The notes beneath the pieces were generated by a model, which saw only the letters and a program-made list of their open reading frames with translations, was not told the origin of the DNA and did not search any database. The translations under genes were made by a program, and so were the position numbers. Below, piece by piece: positions 1-9,600 of a stretch of 64,000 nucleotides of DNA (its first letter is position 1; each line of letters opens with the position of its first letter). This stretch comes from Armatimonadota bacterium (lineage in GTDB: Bacteria > Armatimonadota > Fimbriimonadia > Fimbriimonadales > ATM1): assembly GCA_003577165.1 (NCBI GenBank), contig QEUM01000002.1:62001-126000 (forward strand). Direction: 5' to 3'.

Positions 1-155
1 CCATGGGGAGCGTCCGCAGCGACGAGAGACATGTCGAAGTGGACGAGGAGTCGAAGGCGGCGTTGCGGACGCTGCAGGCGACCACCGAGGCTCTCCTGAG
101 CACCGCGAGCGCGCCCACGAGCCGGGCGCCCGTCATCTTCAAGTTCCCGAACTAG
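1..155 (+). CDS. C-terminal end of an unidentified gene (partial)
   Basis: An open frame runs in from the left edge and ends at TAG 153-155, giving about 50 residues that finish in VIFKFPN. The tail is rich in Ala, Thr, Ser and acidic residues, with no domain I recognise. An ATG at position 3 is in frame, but the gene probably starts outside the window. Its stop codon overlaps the stop of the convergent DinB-like gene, a compact arrangement that supports it being real. Function cannot be assigned. Confidence 0.45.
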   Translation, partial: MGSVRSDERHVEVDEESKAALRTLQATTEALLSTASAPTSRAPVIFKFPN

Positions 156-637
156 GACGGGAATTCCGGATGCTGCGTCAGCAGAACGATCTGGCCGGTG
201 TGATAGCCTGCGTGCTGGGCTAAGCGAGCCAGGCCTGCAAGCCCGTCCACCGGATCACCAATCGGTGAGATCAGCGAGGCTGCTAATTGCTCCTGCGACG
301 GTGCCGTGATGATGGGCCGGATCAGAGATCCTGAGTAGTCCAAGGCGTCCCTCACGCTCGAGACGGTGATTTCCTCATCCGAGAACTCAAAGGGTCCCTC
401 GGCAAGAAAGCCGCCGAAGACGGCACGCTCTAACCGATCGGCAACCGGGCTCGGGGCGAGGCCCGCAGAGAGCCGCGTTGCCCAGTAACACTCAGCTCCG
501 GCGACGTGGAGGGCGTACTCGCCGGCACTGTGTCCCGTGGGGAAGGGGCGGAAGCGGAGTTGCGCGTCGCTCAGGCCATCCAGGACGTCCGCCAACCTTT
601 TGCGCGTGAACTGCCAGACGACGCCGAGTGGATACAT
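152..637 (-). CDS. DinB-like four-helix-bundle protein
   Basis: A 161-residue protein of the DinB/YfiT-like superfamily, small metal-binding helical bundles that often act as thiol-dependent transferases or have no known substrate. The family-typical first histidine lies in the helix with EYALHVAGAECYW and the last in QHAGYHTGQIV, where paired histidines normally bind a divalent metal. The ATG at 637 was chosen because the frame continues upstream only as a non-coding shadow of the divergent gene. It overlaps the stop of the partial gene on the left and is transcribed away from the sugar dehydrogenase gene. The specific substrate is unknown. Confidence 0.75.
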   Translation of the reverse strand: MYPLGVVWQFTRKRLADVLDGLSDAQLRFRPFPTGHSAGEYALHVAGAECYWATRLSAGLAPSPVADRLERAVFGGFLAEGPFEFSDEEITVSSVRDALDYSGSLIRPIITAPSQEQLAASLISPIGDPVDGLAGLARLAQHAGYHTGQIVLLTQHPEFPS

Positions 638-739
638 GAATCTACGGTACCCCAGTAATTTGGCGGGTGTCGGTTCACGCAATCGTGTGTTATTCTGAGG
701 TTGATATTTGCCCGGGTGGCGGGCAGAAGGGAGAACAAG

Positions 740-2452
740 ATGGATAGGTTCAAATCGAGCCGACTGGCGCTCAGCGTGATCTTCGCTTGCTTCGTTGCGA
801 CGCAGGCGGCAAGCCAGACGATCAACCTTGCCTCGTACTTCGTGGAGTTGTACACGACGGGGCTTTCGTTCCCGACGACCATGTGCAACATCGGTCCGAA
901 CGAGTGGCTCGTCTGCGAGAAGAACACGGGCCAGGTGGAACGCGTTCTTAACGGGTCCATGGTCGGAGTTGCGCTCGACCTCGCGGTTTCGAACAACAGC
1001 GAGCGGGGTTTGCTGGGAATCACCAAGCACCCGAACTTCGCGAGCAACGGGTTCATCTATCTGTACTATTCCCGCGCGACAGTAGACGGAGGCACCTGGC
1101 TCGACAATCGTGTCGAGCGATTCGTCTACAGCGGCGGCTCGCTGACGTTCAACCAAACGATCATCATCTTTCCGTCCGACGCGTCGCAGGCGAACGGCGC
1201 CAACCATGACGGCGGAATTATCGAGTTCGGACCTGACGGGAAGTTGTACGTCATTACCGGCGACCTGAACCGAGGACGGTTCGCGAATCCGCGGATCGAG
1301 CAAAACACGAGCACTGTTGCCGTTGCAGGGGTGGGAGGAATTCATCGGCTGAACGATGACGGGACGATTCCTGCGGACAACCCGTTCATCGGTCACGCGG
1401 ACCCGAGGATCCAGGGGCTGTTTGCATACGGGATTCGCAACTCCTTCGGGTTGACCTTCGATCCCTTCACCAACAGGCTTTGGATTACCGAAAACGGCCC
1501 AAACGTCTACGACGAAGTGAACTACTGTCCGATGGGGTTCAACTCGGGTTGGCTCAAGATTATGGGCCCCGACTCGCGAAACGCAACTTACTCGGAGAAT
1601 GGAAACACTGCATACGATGCGAGTCAATTGACCGTTTTAGGTGGTTCGGCCTATCGTGATCCGGAGTTCAGCTGGCTTGCTCCCATCGGCGTCACGGCCA
1701 TTCTCTTCGCGCGAGGGCTTAAGTTCGAGGAAGGGGACAGAGGCAATGTCTTTATCGGCGCGAACAACACAGGCCAAATCTACTACTTCAATATGAACGC
1801 GACGCGGGATGGGTTCATCCTGGGCGGATCGCTGAGCGACAAGGTTGCAGACACGACAACGGAACGCAACATGAACGCGATCGGCACCGGGTGGGGCGTG
1901 ACGACGGACATGAAGATCGGCGCGGACGGATACCTGTATATCACGCACTTCACGAACGGCAGCGTGTATCGCGTGCGACCGGTATCAGAAGAGTGCGGAC
2001 CCGACCTCCTTACTCTATTGCGCGGCAACTACGTGTCCGGCGACCTTGCGGCGACCCACTTTGCAGACGATGTTCGCTACGTTGCGTCGAAGGGGATCGC
2101 TTTCGGGACTCAAGATCCGCCGATCCAAGTTCAGGTTGAGGCGACTGCTCCGGTCGCGTCCACCCTGGAACTGCAGTTCAAGTTCGAAGGGTCTGTCAAT
2201 TCCGTGAATCTGCAGCAGACGATCGAACTTTTCAACTGGACGACAAATCAGTTCGAGGTCATGGACCAGCGAGCCGCGACTTTGACGGATTCAGCGGTGG
2301 ACATCGTCGAGCCGACGAACCCCAACCGGTTCATTCGTGCGTCCGACCGGAGAATGCGGGCGAAGATCAGCTACAGGGCCACAGGCATAGTGTCCAGTTC
2401 GATCTGGCAGGCGCGGATCGACCGGGCCACGTTCAAGGTTCAGGTCCTGTAG
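740..2452 (+). CDS. Exported PQQ-dependent sugar dehydrogenase (glucose/sorbosone dehydrogenase family), copy 1
   Basis: A 570-aa exported protein. Residues 1-27 form a signal peptide ending near ATQAASQT. Residues about 30-430 match the six-bladed beta-propeller of soluble glucose/sorbosone dehydrogenases, which oxidise aldoses in the periplasm using PQQ. Family motifs include NHDGG (from residue 155), GPDGKLYVITGDLN, HRLNDDGTIPADNPF and YGIRNSFGL. The last 120 or so residues are a separate beta-rich module ending in FKVQVL, also found in the next gene. The ATG at 740 follows GAAGGGAGA; an in-frame TTG at 701 would place extra residues before the signal peptide. Whether PQQ is really bound is inferred from the family. 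Confidence 0.85.
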   Translation: MDRFKSSRLALSVIFACFVATQAASQTINLASYFVELYTTGLSFPTTMCNIGPNEWLVCEKNTGQVERVLNGSMVGVALDLAVSNNSERGLLGITKHPNFASNGFIYLYYSRATVDGGTWLDNRVERFVYSGGSLTFNQTIIIFPSDASQANGANHDGGIIEFGPDGKLYVITGDLNRGRFANPRIEQNTSTVAVAGVGGIHRLNDDGTIPADNPFIGHADPRIQGLFAYGIRNSFGLTFDPFTNRLWITENGPNVYDEVNYCPMGFNSGWLKIMGPDSRNATYSENGNTAYDASQLTVLGGSAYRDPEFSWLAPIGVTAILFARGLKFEEGDRGNVFIGANNTGQIYYFNMNATRDGFILGGSLSDKVADTTTERNMNAIGTGWGVTTDMKIGADGYLYITHFTNGSVYRVRPVSEECGPDLLTLLRGNYVSGDLAATHFADDVRYVASKGIAFGTQDPPIQVQVEATAPVASTLELQFKFEGSVNSVNLQQTIELFNWTTNQFEVMDQRAATLTDSAVDIVEPTNPNRFIRASDRRMRAKISYRATGIVSSSIWQARIDRATFKVQVL

Positions 2453-2459
2453 AAATTCG

Positions 2460-2514
2460 GCGGCCGAAGAAAAATGAATTCTTCGGCCGCTGGCTTTCCC
2501 CAGTGTGCGGGGAA
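2460..2514 (+). terminator. Two consecutive hairpins between the dehydrogenase copies
   Basis: A perfect 12-bp inverted repeat (GCGGCCGAAGAA, 2460-2471, and its complement 2479-2490) with a 7-nt loop starts eight bases after the stop of copy 1. A second 6-bp hairpin (TTCCCC 2496-2501, GGGGAA 2509-2514) follows. Neither has a clear T-run, so an attenuator or mRNA-stabilising element is as likely as a simple terminator. Confidence 0.45.
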
Positions 2515-2581
2515 GGTGCATATTGATAGAGCGCGGAGCGAGGTGATGCTGTCGCGACTCAAACATGAGAGGATGATCGGA

Positions 2582-4300
2582 ATGGTGAAAATTCGGTCGA
2601 GAATCTCGCGAGGGCTCCTGACGGCCGCCCTTGCCGGCGCTGTTTGCTTCCAGGGCCACGCCCAGACGATAACCTTGCCGGGGTACTTCGTCGAACTCGT
2701 TGTGGGCGGACTGACCTTTCCGACACAGCACTGCTTCGTCGGACCCGGGGAGATCCTTGTCGGCGAGAAGAACTCCGGGATCGTAAAGCGGATCGTCAAC
2801 GGCGCAATCGTCGGCAATGCGCTGGACCTGGCAGTTGCAAACAACAGCGAACGCGGGCTGCTCGGTATTGTCGCTCACCCCAATGTCAGCACCAACGGGT
2901 ATGTCTACATCTTCTACTCAAAGGCTGACGTCGATGGCGGCACGTGGATTGATAATCGCGTCGAACGATTCACTTACAACGGCCAGACGCTTGCGTTTGA
3001 TTCGCTGATCTTCTCGATCCCGTTCGATGCATCGCAACAGAATGGGCCGTACCACGACGGCGGAATGCTCGCATTCGGTCCGGACGGGAAGCTCTACGTG
3101 ACCTCCGGCGACCTTAATCGGGGTAGGTTCGGCAATCCGAGGATCGAACAGAACACCGGATCGTCGTCGTCGGCAGGCACAGGCGCGATCTACCGACTGA
3201 ACGACGATGGCTCGGTCCCGGCCGACAACCCTTTCGCCTGGCATGGCGATCCGAGGGTTCAGAAAATATGCGTATACGGGGTGCGCAACTCCTATGGGAT
3301 CGCCTTTGATTCGATCACATCGAGCCTGTGGTTCACCGAGAACGGCCCGGATAAATTCGATGAGATCAACCTTGCGACTCTGGGCATGAACTCCGGCTGG
3401 CTCAAGATCATGGGGCCAGACGACCGAGAAGCGACGTATGCGGAGAACAACTTCACGGCGTACGATGCGGAAGATCTGATCATGCTTCAGGGGGCCGTAT
3501 ATCGCGATCCGAAGTTCAGTTACTACCACCCCAACGGGATCACCGACCTCGCATTTGCAAACAGCATTAAGTACGACCCTACTGTGCGCGGCAATCTATT
3601 TGTGGGCGACGTCAATTCAAGTTGGCTCTACTATTTCGTTATGAACCAGAGCCGTGACGAGTTCGTTCTTTCGGGCGCGCTGGCGGATAAGGTTGCCGAT
3701 GACCTCAACGAGCGCGCTTTAACTGCCGTCGGTAGTGATTGGGGGATGATCGTTGACATTGGCATGGGCCCGGATGGCTATTTGTACACAGTGTCATTCT
3801 CGTCGGGGAAGATCCACAGGATTCGGCCTGCCCTCGACGAAACTGCCCCGACGACGATCATGCTCGTGCGTGGCAATTTCGTTTCCGGATCACTGCCCGA
3901 CGTTCACTTCTCGGACGATCTGCGATACGTGGGGTCTCGAGGAATTACCTTCTCGACGCAGGACCCACCACTTCAGATTCAGTTTGAAGCCAATGCGGTG
4001 ACGGCGACGACGAACGAACTGCAGTTCCACCTGGAAGCCTCCGTGAGCTCCGTGAACCTGCAGCAGACGATCGAACTCTTCAACTGGTCTACCGGGCTCT
4101 ACGAAACTGTGGACGTAAGAAGCGCAACCGTGTCCGATGCGACCGTTGATGTCGCAGTCACCGCGAACGCGGCCCGTTTTATTCGCGCAGGGGACGCCTT
4201 GATGAGGGCAAAAGTGAGTTACAAAGCGGTTGGCCCGGTCTCTGTTGGCCAATGGCAGGCGAGGATCGACCGCGCGACCTGGCACGTGCGCGTCCAGTAA
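2582..4300 (+). CDS. Exported PQQ-dependent sugar dehydrogenase (glucose/sorbosone dehydrogenase family), copy 2
   Basis: A 572-aa paralogue of the preceding gene, similar along its whole length. It has a signal peptide (about residues 1-26, ending CFQGHAQ), the beta-propeller with YHDGG, GPDGKLYVTSGDLN, YRLNDDGSVPADNPF and FTENGPDKFDEIN, and the same C-terminal module ending WHVRVQ. The ATG at 2582 is preceded by GAGAGG with about 9 nt spacing; upstream in-frame ATGs would put hydrophilic residues before the signal peptide. The 130-bp gap to copy 1 contains two hairpins, so the pair could share a transcript with unequal output. The tandem arrangement indicates a local duplication, and divergence at many positions suggests different substrates. 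Confidence 0.85.
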   Translation: MVKIRSRISRGLLTAALAGAVCFQGHAQTITLPGYFVELVVGGLTFPTQHCFVGPGEILVGEKNSGIVKRIVNGAIVGNALDLAVANNSERGLLGIVAHPNVSTNGYVYIFYSKADVDGGTWIDNRVERFTYNGQTLAFDSLIFSIPFDASQQNGPYHDGGMLAFGPDGKLYVTSGDLNRGRFGNPRIEQNTGSSSSAGTGAIYRLNDDGSVPADNPFAWHGDPRVQKICVYGVRNSYGIAFDSITSSLWFTENGPDKFDEINLATLGMNSGWLKIMGPDDREATYAENNFTAYDAEDLIMLQGAVYRDPKFSYYHPNGITDLAFANSIKYDPTVRGNLFVGDVNSSWLYYFVMNQSRDEFVLSGALADKVADDLNERALTAVGSDWGMIVDIGMGPDGYLYTVSFSSGKIHRIRPALDETAPTTIMLVRGNFVSGSLPDVHFSDDLRYVGSRGITFSTQDPPLQIQFEANAVTATTNELQFHLEASVSSVNLQQTIELFNWSTGLYETVDVRSATVSDATVDVAVTANAARFIRAGDALMRAKVSYKAVGPVSVGQWQARIDRATWHVRVQ

Positions 4301-4309
4301 GCAATCCGC

Positions 4310-5242
4310 TTATCTCGAGAACAGACTGCGCAGGAAGAAGGCGAGATTCGCAGGCCTCTCTGCGAGTCTGCGAGTGAAGTAGGGATACCAACTGTCTCCG
4401 TACGGGCAGTAGACCCGCACGATGCGCCCTTCGCGCTTGAGGTCTCGCTGAAGCCGTCGCGCGATTCCGTACAGCATTTGAAACTCGAATCGGCCCGGAC
4501 CGACGGCATTGGCGTCGGCGTAATCCGCAATGGCGCGTGCGAGTGTGGCGTCATGGGTCGCGAAGGCTGGAAAGATCCCGTCGAGGGCGAGCCTTTGAGC
4601 GTATTGCAGGTAGGCCGCGTCCACTTCGCTCTTCTTCTGCAGGGCAACTGCCGGTGGTTCAAGATACGCGCCCTTCACGAGCCGAACGCGTATGCGCCTC
4701 GCGATCGCCCAGTCAAGGTCAGTCGCCGTTCTGTGGAGCATGGCTTGCAGAACGATTCCGACGTTTCTGTGTTTGCAGAAGGCAGCTTCCGCGAGTTCGA
4801 GGGTTGCATCCACGGTCGAACTCGATTCCATGTCGATGCGCACGAAGATGCGGTACTTTTCTGCGGCTTCAAGGAGCCGGATCAAGCGTCTGCCACATCC
4901 CTGAAAGTCGGCCAGTAACCCCAACTGCGACAACTTGATCGAGATGTTGATGTTCTCCGGTTGCCAGCCCCCCCGGTGCGGACTCGCTGCGATCGCGTCT
5001 ACGACTCGGAGGTACTCCGCGAGCGCGGCGTCCGCCTCTTCTGGGTTCGTGGTGTCTTCCCCCAGGAAGTCGAGACTCGTCTTATATCCCGACTCGACAA
5101 GGCCCTCGACGATCGGCATCGCCTCGTCCAGGCAGTTTCCCGCAATGAATCGCCGGACGACCCGCTTGGTGAGGGAAGAGTTTCGAACGAAGTTCTCGAT
5201 GAGTCGGCGTTTCGCAACGGAGAGGATTACGTTTCGCAGCAT
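4310..5242 (-). CDS. Proline dehydrogenase
   Basis: A 310-aa monofunctional proline dehydrogenase of the PRODH/PutA TIM-barrel family, which oxidises L-proline to pyrroline-5-carboxylate with FAD and passes electrons to the quinone pool. Family signatures are DFLGEDTTN, NINISIKLSQLG, VRIDMESS, VRLVKGAYLEP, FATHDATLA and the C-terminal VRVYCPYGDSWYPYFTRRLAERPAN that closes over the substrate. Its length is usual for single-domain bacterial and Deinococcus/Firmicute-type enzymes, not the PutA fusion. No P5C dehydrogenase lies nearby. It is convergent with the second sugar dehydrogenase with only 9 bp between stops. Confidence 0.9.
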   Translation of the reverse strand: MLRNVILSVAKRRLIENFVRNSSLTKRVVRRFIAGNCLDEAMPIVEGLVESGYKTSLDFLGEDTTNPEEADAALAEYLRVVDAIAASPHRGGWQPENINISIKLSQLGLLADFQGCGRRLIRLLEAAEKYRIFVRIDMESSSTVDATLELAEAAFCKHRNVGIVLQAMLHRTATDLDWAIARRIRVRLVKGAYLEPPAVALQKKSEVDAAYLQYAQRLALDGIFPAFATHDATLARAIADYADANAVGPGRFEFQMLYGIARRLQRDLKREGRIVRVYCPYGDSWYPYFTRRLAERPANLAFFLRSLFSR

Positions 5243-5272
5243 TGCGGGCGGGCGAATACTACCCGCACCAAA

Positions 5273-6499
5273 TTAGCGCTTCCCGACGTACTTCTGGCGC
5301 GTGATGCCGCCGCGGTTTGCGAGCGTGAGCGCGCTTCCGGGGACCGTGATCAACTGAGCGCCTGGGTAGTAGGCGGCGAGGATCTGCTTGTAGTCCTGAC
5401 CCGCTTTCGCTCGGCCGACCGCTCCGGCCTGGCACATCCCGACCCCATGGCCCCACCCCCGGCCCCGGAGTTTCCAACCGTCGGGAGTTCGTTCGAGGGT
5501 GAAGAACGTCGATCGAAGGACGTTTACGCCGAGGGCGGCCCGGAGGGAAGTGGCGGGAATCCTCCGGTCGCTGACGGGGCCGACGACGACCACAGCGGCA
5601 ACACGTCCGCTCTCTGTCGTGCCGTCGATTCGAAGATCAGTGACGGGGCCGGTAAACAGGCCCGCCTTCTGTAGGAGGTCGGAAACCTGCACCTGCGTGA
5701 AGGATGCCTCCCACTCGAAGTACTTCGCCCCCGTCGCAAAAGGCCTGCCTGATTCGTCCACGTCCGGTACCGACCTCAGGTACGGGACTTCCGAGCCGAA
5801 CGCCTCGCGTGCAGAAGCGGTCACTCCGCCACTCACCGTGGCATAGAGAGCGCTGATTGGTCGGCCGTCGAAGATCAGGATTTGATTCGCCGTCTGGCGC
5901 ACGGCTTCGTTCGTTCGCTCTGCCTCGGCTGTTGCGCCTCGGTAGGTTTGGGCTCGCGTGTTGTCCACCAGGTCGCAGCCCTCCTTCACGAAGTCGCCAA
6001 TGCGGCTCAGGGCATACGTCCGGGCCGCCACCGCCTGGGCTTTGAGCGCTTCGAGCGGGTTCGAGGCCCCCAGTTCGCAGGGCAGAACGCCCGTAAGGTA
6101 GGCCTCAAGCGGCAGTTCGTTTACAGGCCAAATCCGGCTGCCGCGTATGGACAGTTGAATCCAGCCTCGGTACTCCCGGGTGCTGGAGGGGCCGACCACC
6201 TTGAGGGTGGGCCCTTCTGCGCTGAAGTAAAGCGCCGGAGCGCTGAGGCGGCCCACTTGAAGCGAGCCTGCATCGAGGCGCACCTTCGCCGCCTCGCCGG
6301 CTTCCCACTCGGCCAGGACCTTGTGGGAATCGGGATCGAACGCTGCGAAAGGGGTCGAGGAGGTGAGGGTGACTTCCTGGGCGACGCCGAGGGACTCGAG
6401 GCCGACCCGAATCAGTTGAACTCGGTCCGCCGCGCGAACTCCGGCTACGGCAGACGAAGCAGCGGCCAAGCATCCGAGGGCCAGACAAGGAACGCGCAT
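5273..6499 (-). CDS. Exported SpoIID/LytB-domain protein
   Basis: A 408-aa protein with a signal peptide (residues 1-24, cleavage near VRAADR) and a SpoIID-like domain. Hallmarks are LPLEAYLTGVLPCELG, LEALKAQAVAARTYAL, ALYATVSGG, RSVPD and the terminal GRGWGHGVGMCQAGA. SpoIID enzymes are lytic transglycosylases acting on peptidoglycan strands lacking stem peptides. Outside spore formers the domain is common in cell-wall remodelling proteins. Nothing else in the window points to sporulation. It is transcribed divergently from rpoB across a 177-bp gap. Confidence 0.85.
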   Translation of the reverse strand: MRVPCLALGCLAAASSAVAGVRAADRVQLIRVGLESLGVAQEVTLTSSTPFAAFDPDSHKVLAEWEAGEAAKVRLDAGSLQVGRLSAPALYFSAEGPTLKVVGPSSTREYRGWIQLSIRGSRIWPVNELPLEAYLTGVLPCELGASNPLEALKAQAVAARTYALSRIGDFVKEGCDLVDNTRAQTYRGATAEAERTNEAVRQTANQILIFDGRPISALYATVSGGVTASAREAFGSEVPYLRSVPDVDESGRPFATGAKYFEWEASFTQVQVSDLLQKAGLFTGPVTDLRIDGTTESGRVAAVVVVGPVSDRRIPATSLRAALGVNVLRSTFFTLERTPDGWKLRGRGWGHGVGMCQAGAVGRAKAGQDYKQILAAYYPGAQLITVPGSALTLANRGGITRQKYVGKR

Positions 6500-6613
6500 G
6501 TCGTCAGGGAGATTATGAGCCGGTCAAAGGGCCTCTTTCAGGGTCGGCTGTCGGGAAGTCCGGGCGCACCGGACAAAGTAATGGGCATATACGGACGATT
6601 TGAGGCGAAAACC

Positions 6614-6643
6614 TTGACCCGACAGGGTGCGGCGAGGTAGGCT
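6614..6643 (+). promoter_or_regulatory. Possible sigma-70-type promoter of rpoB
   Basis: TTGACC (6614-6619) and TAGGCT (6638-6643) are separated by 18 bp, about 34 bp upstream of the rpoB ATG, in the gap between the divergent SpoIID gene and rpoB. The hexamers are close to, but not at, consensus. Called by eye only. Confidence 0.4.
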
Positions 6644-6676
6644 CACAGTTTGTCGCTACCTTGCCCGGAGGTCTGA

Positions 6677-9600
6677 ATGAAGGAGATTAGACACGCCTCG
6701 AAGCGGCTCGGCGCCGTGCTCGAGGTGCCCAATCTCATTGAGCTGCAGTTAAATTCTTATCGGTCGTTTGTTGAACGCGGTCTACCGGAGTTACTCCAAA
6801 GTTTCTCGCCAATATGGGATTTTACCCATTCGAATTACATCGAGTTCCTCGATTTCACCCTTGGCCAGCCGAAGTATTCGCTGGAAGAATGTCGCGATAG
6901 AGATGTGACGTATGAGGCCCCGATCAAGGTTCAGGTTCGCCTGGGCGGAAAGGAGCGGGAGGTCATTGAATCGGAGGTCTACCTCGGCGATCTGCCGTTG
7001 ATGACAGACCACGGTACGTTCATCATCAACGGTCGTGAGCGGGTCATCGTCTCGCAGTTGAGCCGAAGTCCTGGCATCTACTTCTTCGACGAACCTCAGC
7101 AGGCCACGAAGTGGGAGCTTCGCCACGTCCTCATGCATCGTCTCCCGATGCGATCTGAGATCCTTCCCAACCAGGGCAAGTGGCTCGAGATCGCTGAAGT
7201 GGAGCCGGATTTCGTTCTGCAGGTGACTCTCAGCCAAAGCAAGAGAGTGCCTCTGACACAAGTCATGAAGGCGTTCTGGGGGCTGCCCCAAGCGCGCACG
7301 TTCATCAATCGGCCCCTCGAACGCGCGATTCACATGAGGCTCGCGGAGCCTTTGGTGGACAAGAAGACCGGAGAAGTGCTGGGCGATAAGGACGCCCTGA
7401 TTACAGAGTCCTTCGTCAAGAGCCTTCCGAAGGCTCTCCTGGCGGCGCCTCATCCCGTTTACTCGCGAACGGAGACCAACGAGGACCTGCTTCTCTTGTT
7501 CGGCACGAATAAGAAGCTCAAGTCTCCGACGGCGGAAGACCTGGTAGGTAAGCGCGCGAATGAGGACATCAAGGACGGGGAATCTCTCATCGTCGCGAAG
7601 CACGGGCGGATCGATCGCGATACGGCCAAGAAGATTGAGTCCCTCAAACTCAAAACGGTGGACGTGTTGGAAGTCAATCCGTTCATCGATGCGACGCTCG
7701 CCGCCGACACGACGGACAACACTGCTTCAGCACTGAAAGACTTGCACCGCAAACTCCGACCTGGCGAAACGCCCGACCCGGAGAACGCCAAAACGCAACT
7801 GTTCGGCCTCTACTTCGATCCGAGGAACTACGACCTCGGTCGGGTGGGCCGCCACCAAATCAATCGCCGGCTCGGCATCGACATCTCAGATTCGGTTCGC
7901 AATCTGACTGCGGAAGACCTGGTGCACATGGTCTATCGCATGACGAGGCTGCTCGAGGGCGAGATTAGCGGCGACGACATCGACCACCTGCAGAACAAGC
8001 GGATTCGTTCGATCGGCGACCTGTTGCAGGCTCAAATGAGAGTCGGCCTGGGTCGAATGGAGAAAGTTGCTCGCGAAAGGATGACGAGCGCGGAGCCTGA
8101 GGCACTCCTGCCCGGCATCATTCTGAGCGTCAAGCCCGTGATGGCGAGCATCAAGAGCTTCTTCAGCAGCAGCCACCTCAGCACGTTCATGGATCAGACA
8201 AACCCCATGAGCGAGATTTCGAACAAGCGTCGCTTGTCGACGCTTCCGGATCGTCGGCCTTCGGCGAGCGGAAAGCCGGGCGTCGTCGACGCCCAGCGAG
8301 AAGTGCAGCCGAGCGAATACGGGCGCATCTGCCCGATCGAAACTCCGGAAGGGCCGAACGTCGGCCTGATGAAGCAGTTGACCGTCTTCGCTAAGATCGA
8401 CGACGACGGCTTCCTCCATGCGCCGTTCCGAAAAGTCGAGAACGGATACGTCACGGATGAAATCGAGTACCTCGTCGCCGGCGAAGAGGACGGCCGAAAG
8501 GTCGCCCCACCGGATGCGCTGGTAGACGACAGGGGCCGCTTAGCGACGGAATACGTTCAGGTTCGGTTTCGCGGCGAGTTCCCTGAGGTTAAGAGAGAAG
8601 ACGTCGAATTGATGGACGCTTCGCCGGTCATCTTCTCCGTTGCCGCGGCCTGCATTCCGTTCCTCAACCACGACGACGGCGCGCGCGCCCTGATGGGCTC
8701 GAACATGCAGAGGCAAGCGGTGCCGCTGCTGCGTTCGGAGCGGCCGATCGTCGGAACCGGATACGAGGAGCGAATCGCCGTGGACAGCGGCTCCTCGATT
8801 CGCGCCGAGCGAACGGGCACCGTTGAATATGTGACGGCCCAGGAGATCGTGATTCGGCCGGACGGTAACGGCAGCGTCGACCGCTACGTGCTGAACCACA
8901 TGCGGCAGAGCAATAAGTCCACTTGCTTCACGCATCGCCCCATCGTGTTCCCTGGTCAGAGAGTTCGCGTCGGCCAACCGATTGCCGACGGACCTTCGTG
9001 CGACCAGGGCCACCTCGCCCTGGGGAAGAACCTCGTCGTGGCGTTCATGCCGTGGCGTGGCTACAACTATGAAGACGCGATCGTCGTGAGCGAGCGGCTC
9101 GTGCGCGACGACGTGTTCACGTCCATTCACATCGAGCGTTACGACACAGAAGCGGTCGACACGAAACTCGGGCCCGAAGAGATCACGCGCGACATTCCGA
9201 ACGTCGGCGAAGATTCGCTCAAGGACCTCGACGAAAGTGGAATCGTTCGGATCGGTGCCGACGTGCGGCCCCTCGACATCCTTGTCGGCAAGGTCGCCCC
9301 GAAGGGGCAGGTCGAACTTACGGCCGAAGAAAGGCTGATCATCGCGATCTTCGGAAAGAAGGCCGAAGAGACTCGCGACGTTTCGCTGCGCGTCCCCCAC
9401 GGGGAGCAGGGCACCGTCGTAGACGTCAAGGTGTTCAGCCGATACAAGTATCGCTGCAAGGACACGGGCAAGATCTTCTACGAATCGAAGAAGCGCGAGC
9501 ACATGGTGAGTGAAATCACCGGTGGTGAACTCGAGCAGATTCCCGGTGACGAGTTGCCTGCGGGCACGAACATGACGGTGCAGGTGCACGTCGCGCAGAA

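Noticed and set aside
152-1627. 491-codon minus-strand open frame at the left end
   Set aside because: Only its last 161 codons form a recognisable protein (DinB-like); the first part is antisense to the sugar dehydrogenase gene.
5273-6499. SpoIID gene as evidence for sporulation
   Set aside because: The domain is widespread in non-sporulating bacteria and no other sporulation gene is here.
8225-8310. Frameshift as the explanation for the unusual fork loop 2
   Set aside because: Reading frames +1 and +2 over the segment do not restore the conserved sequence, and the frame is intact on both sides.
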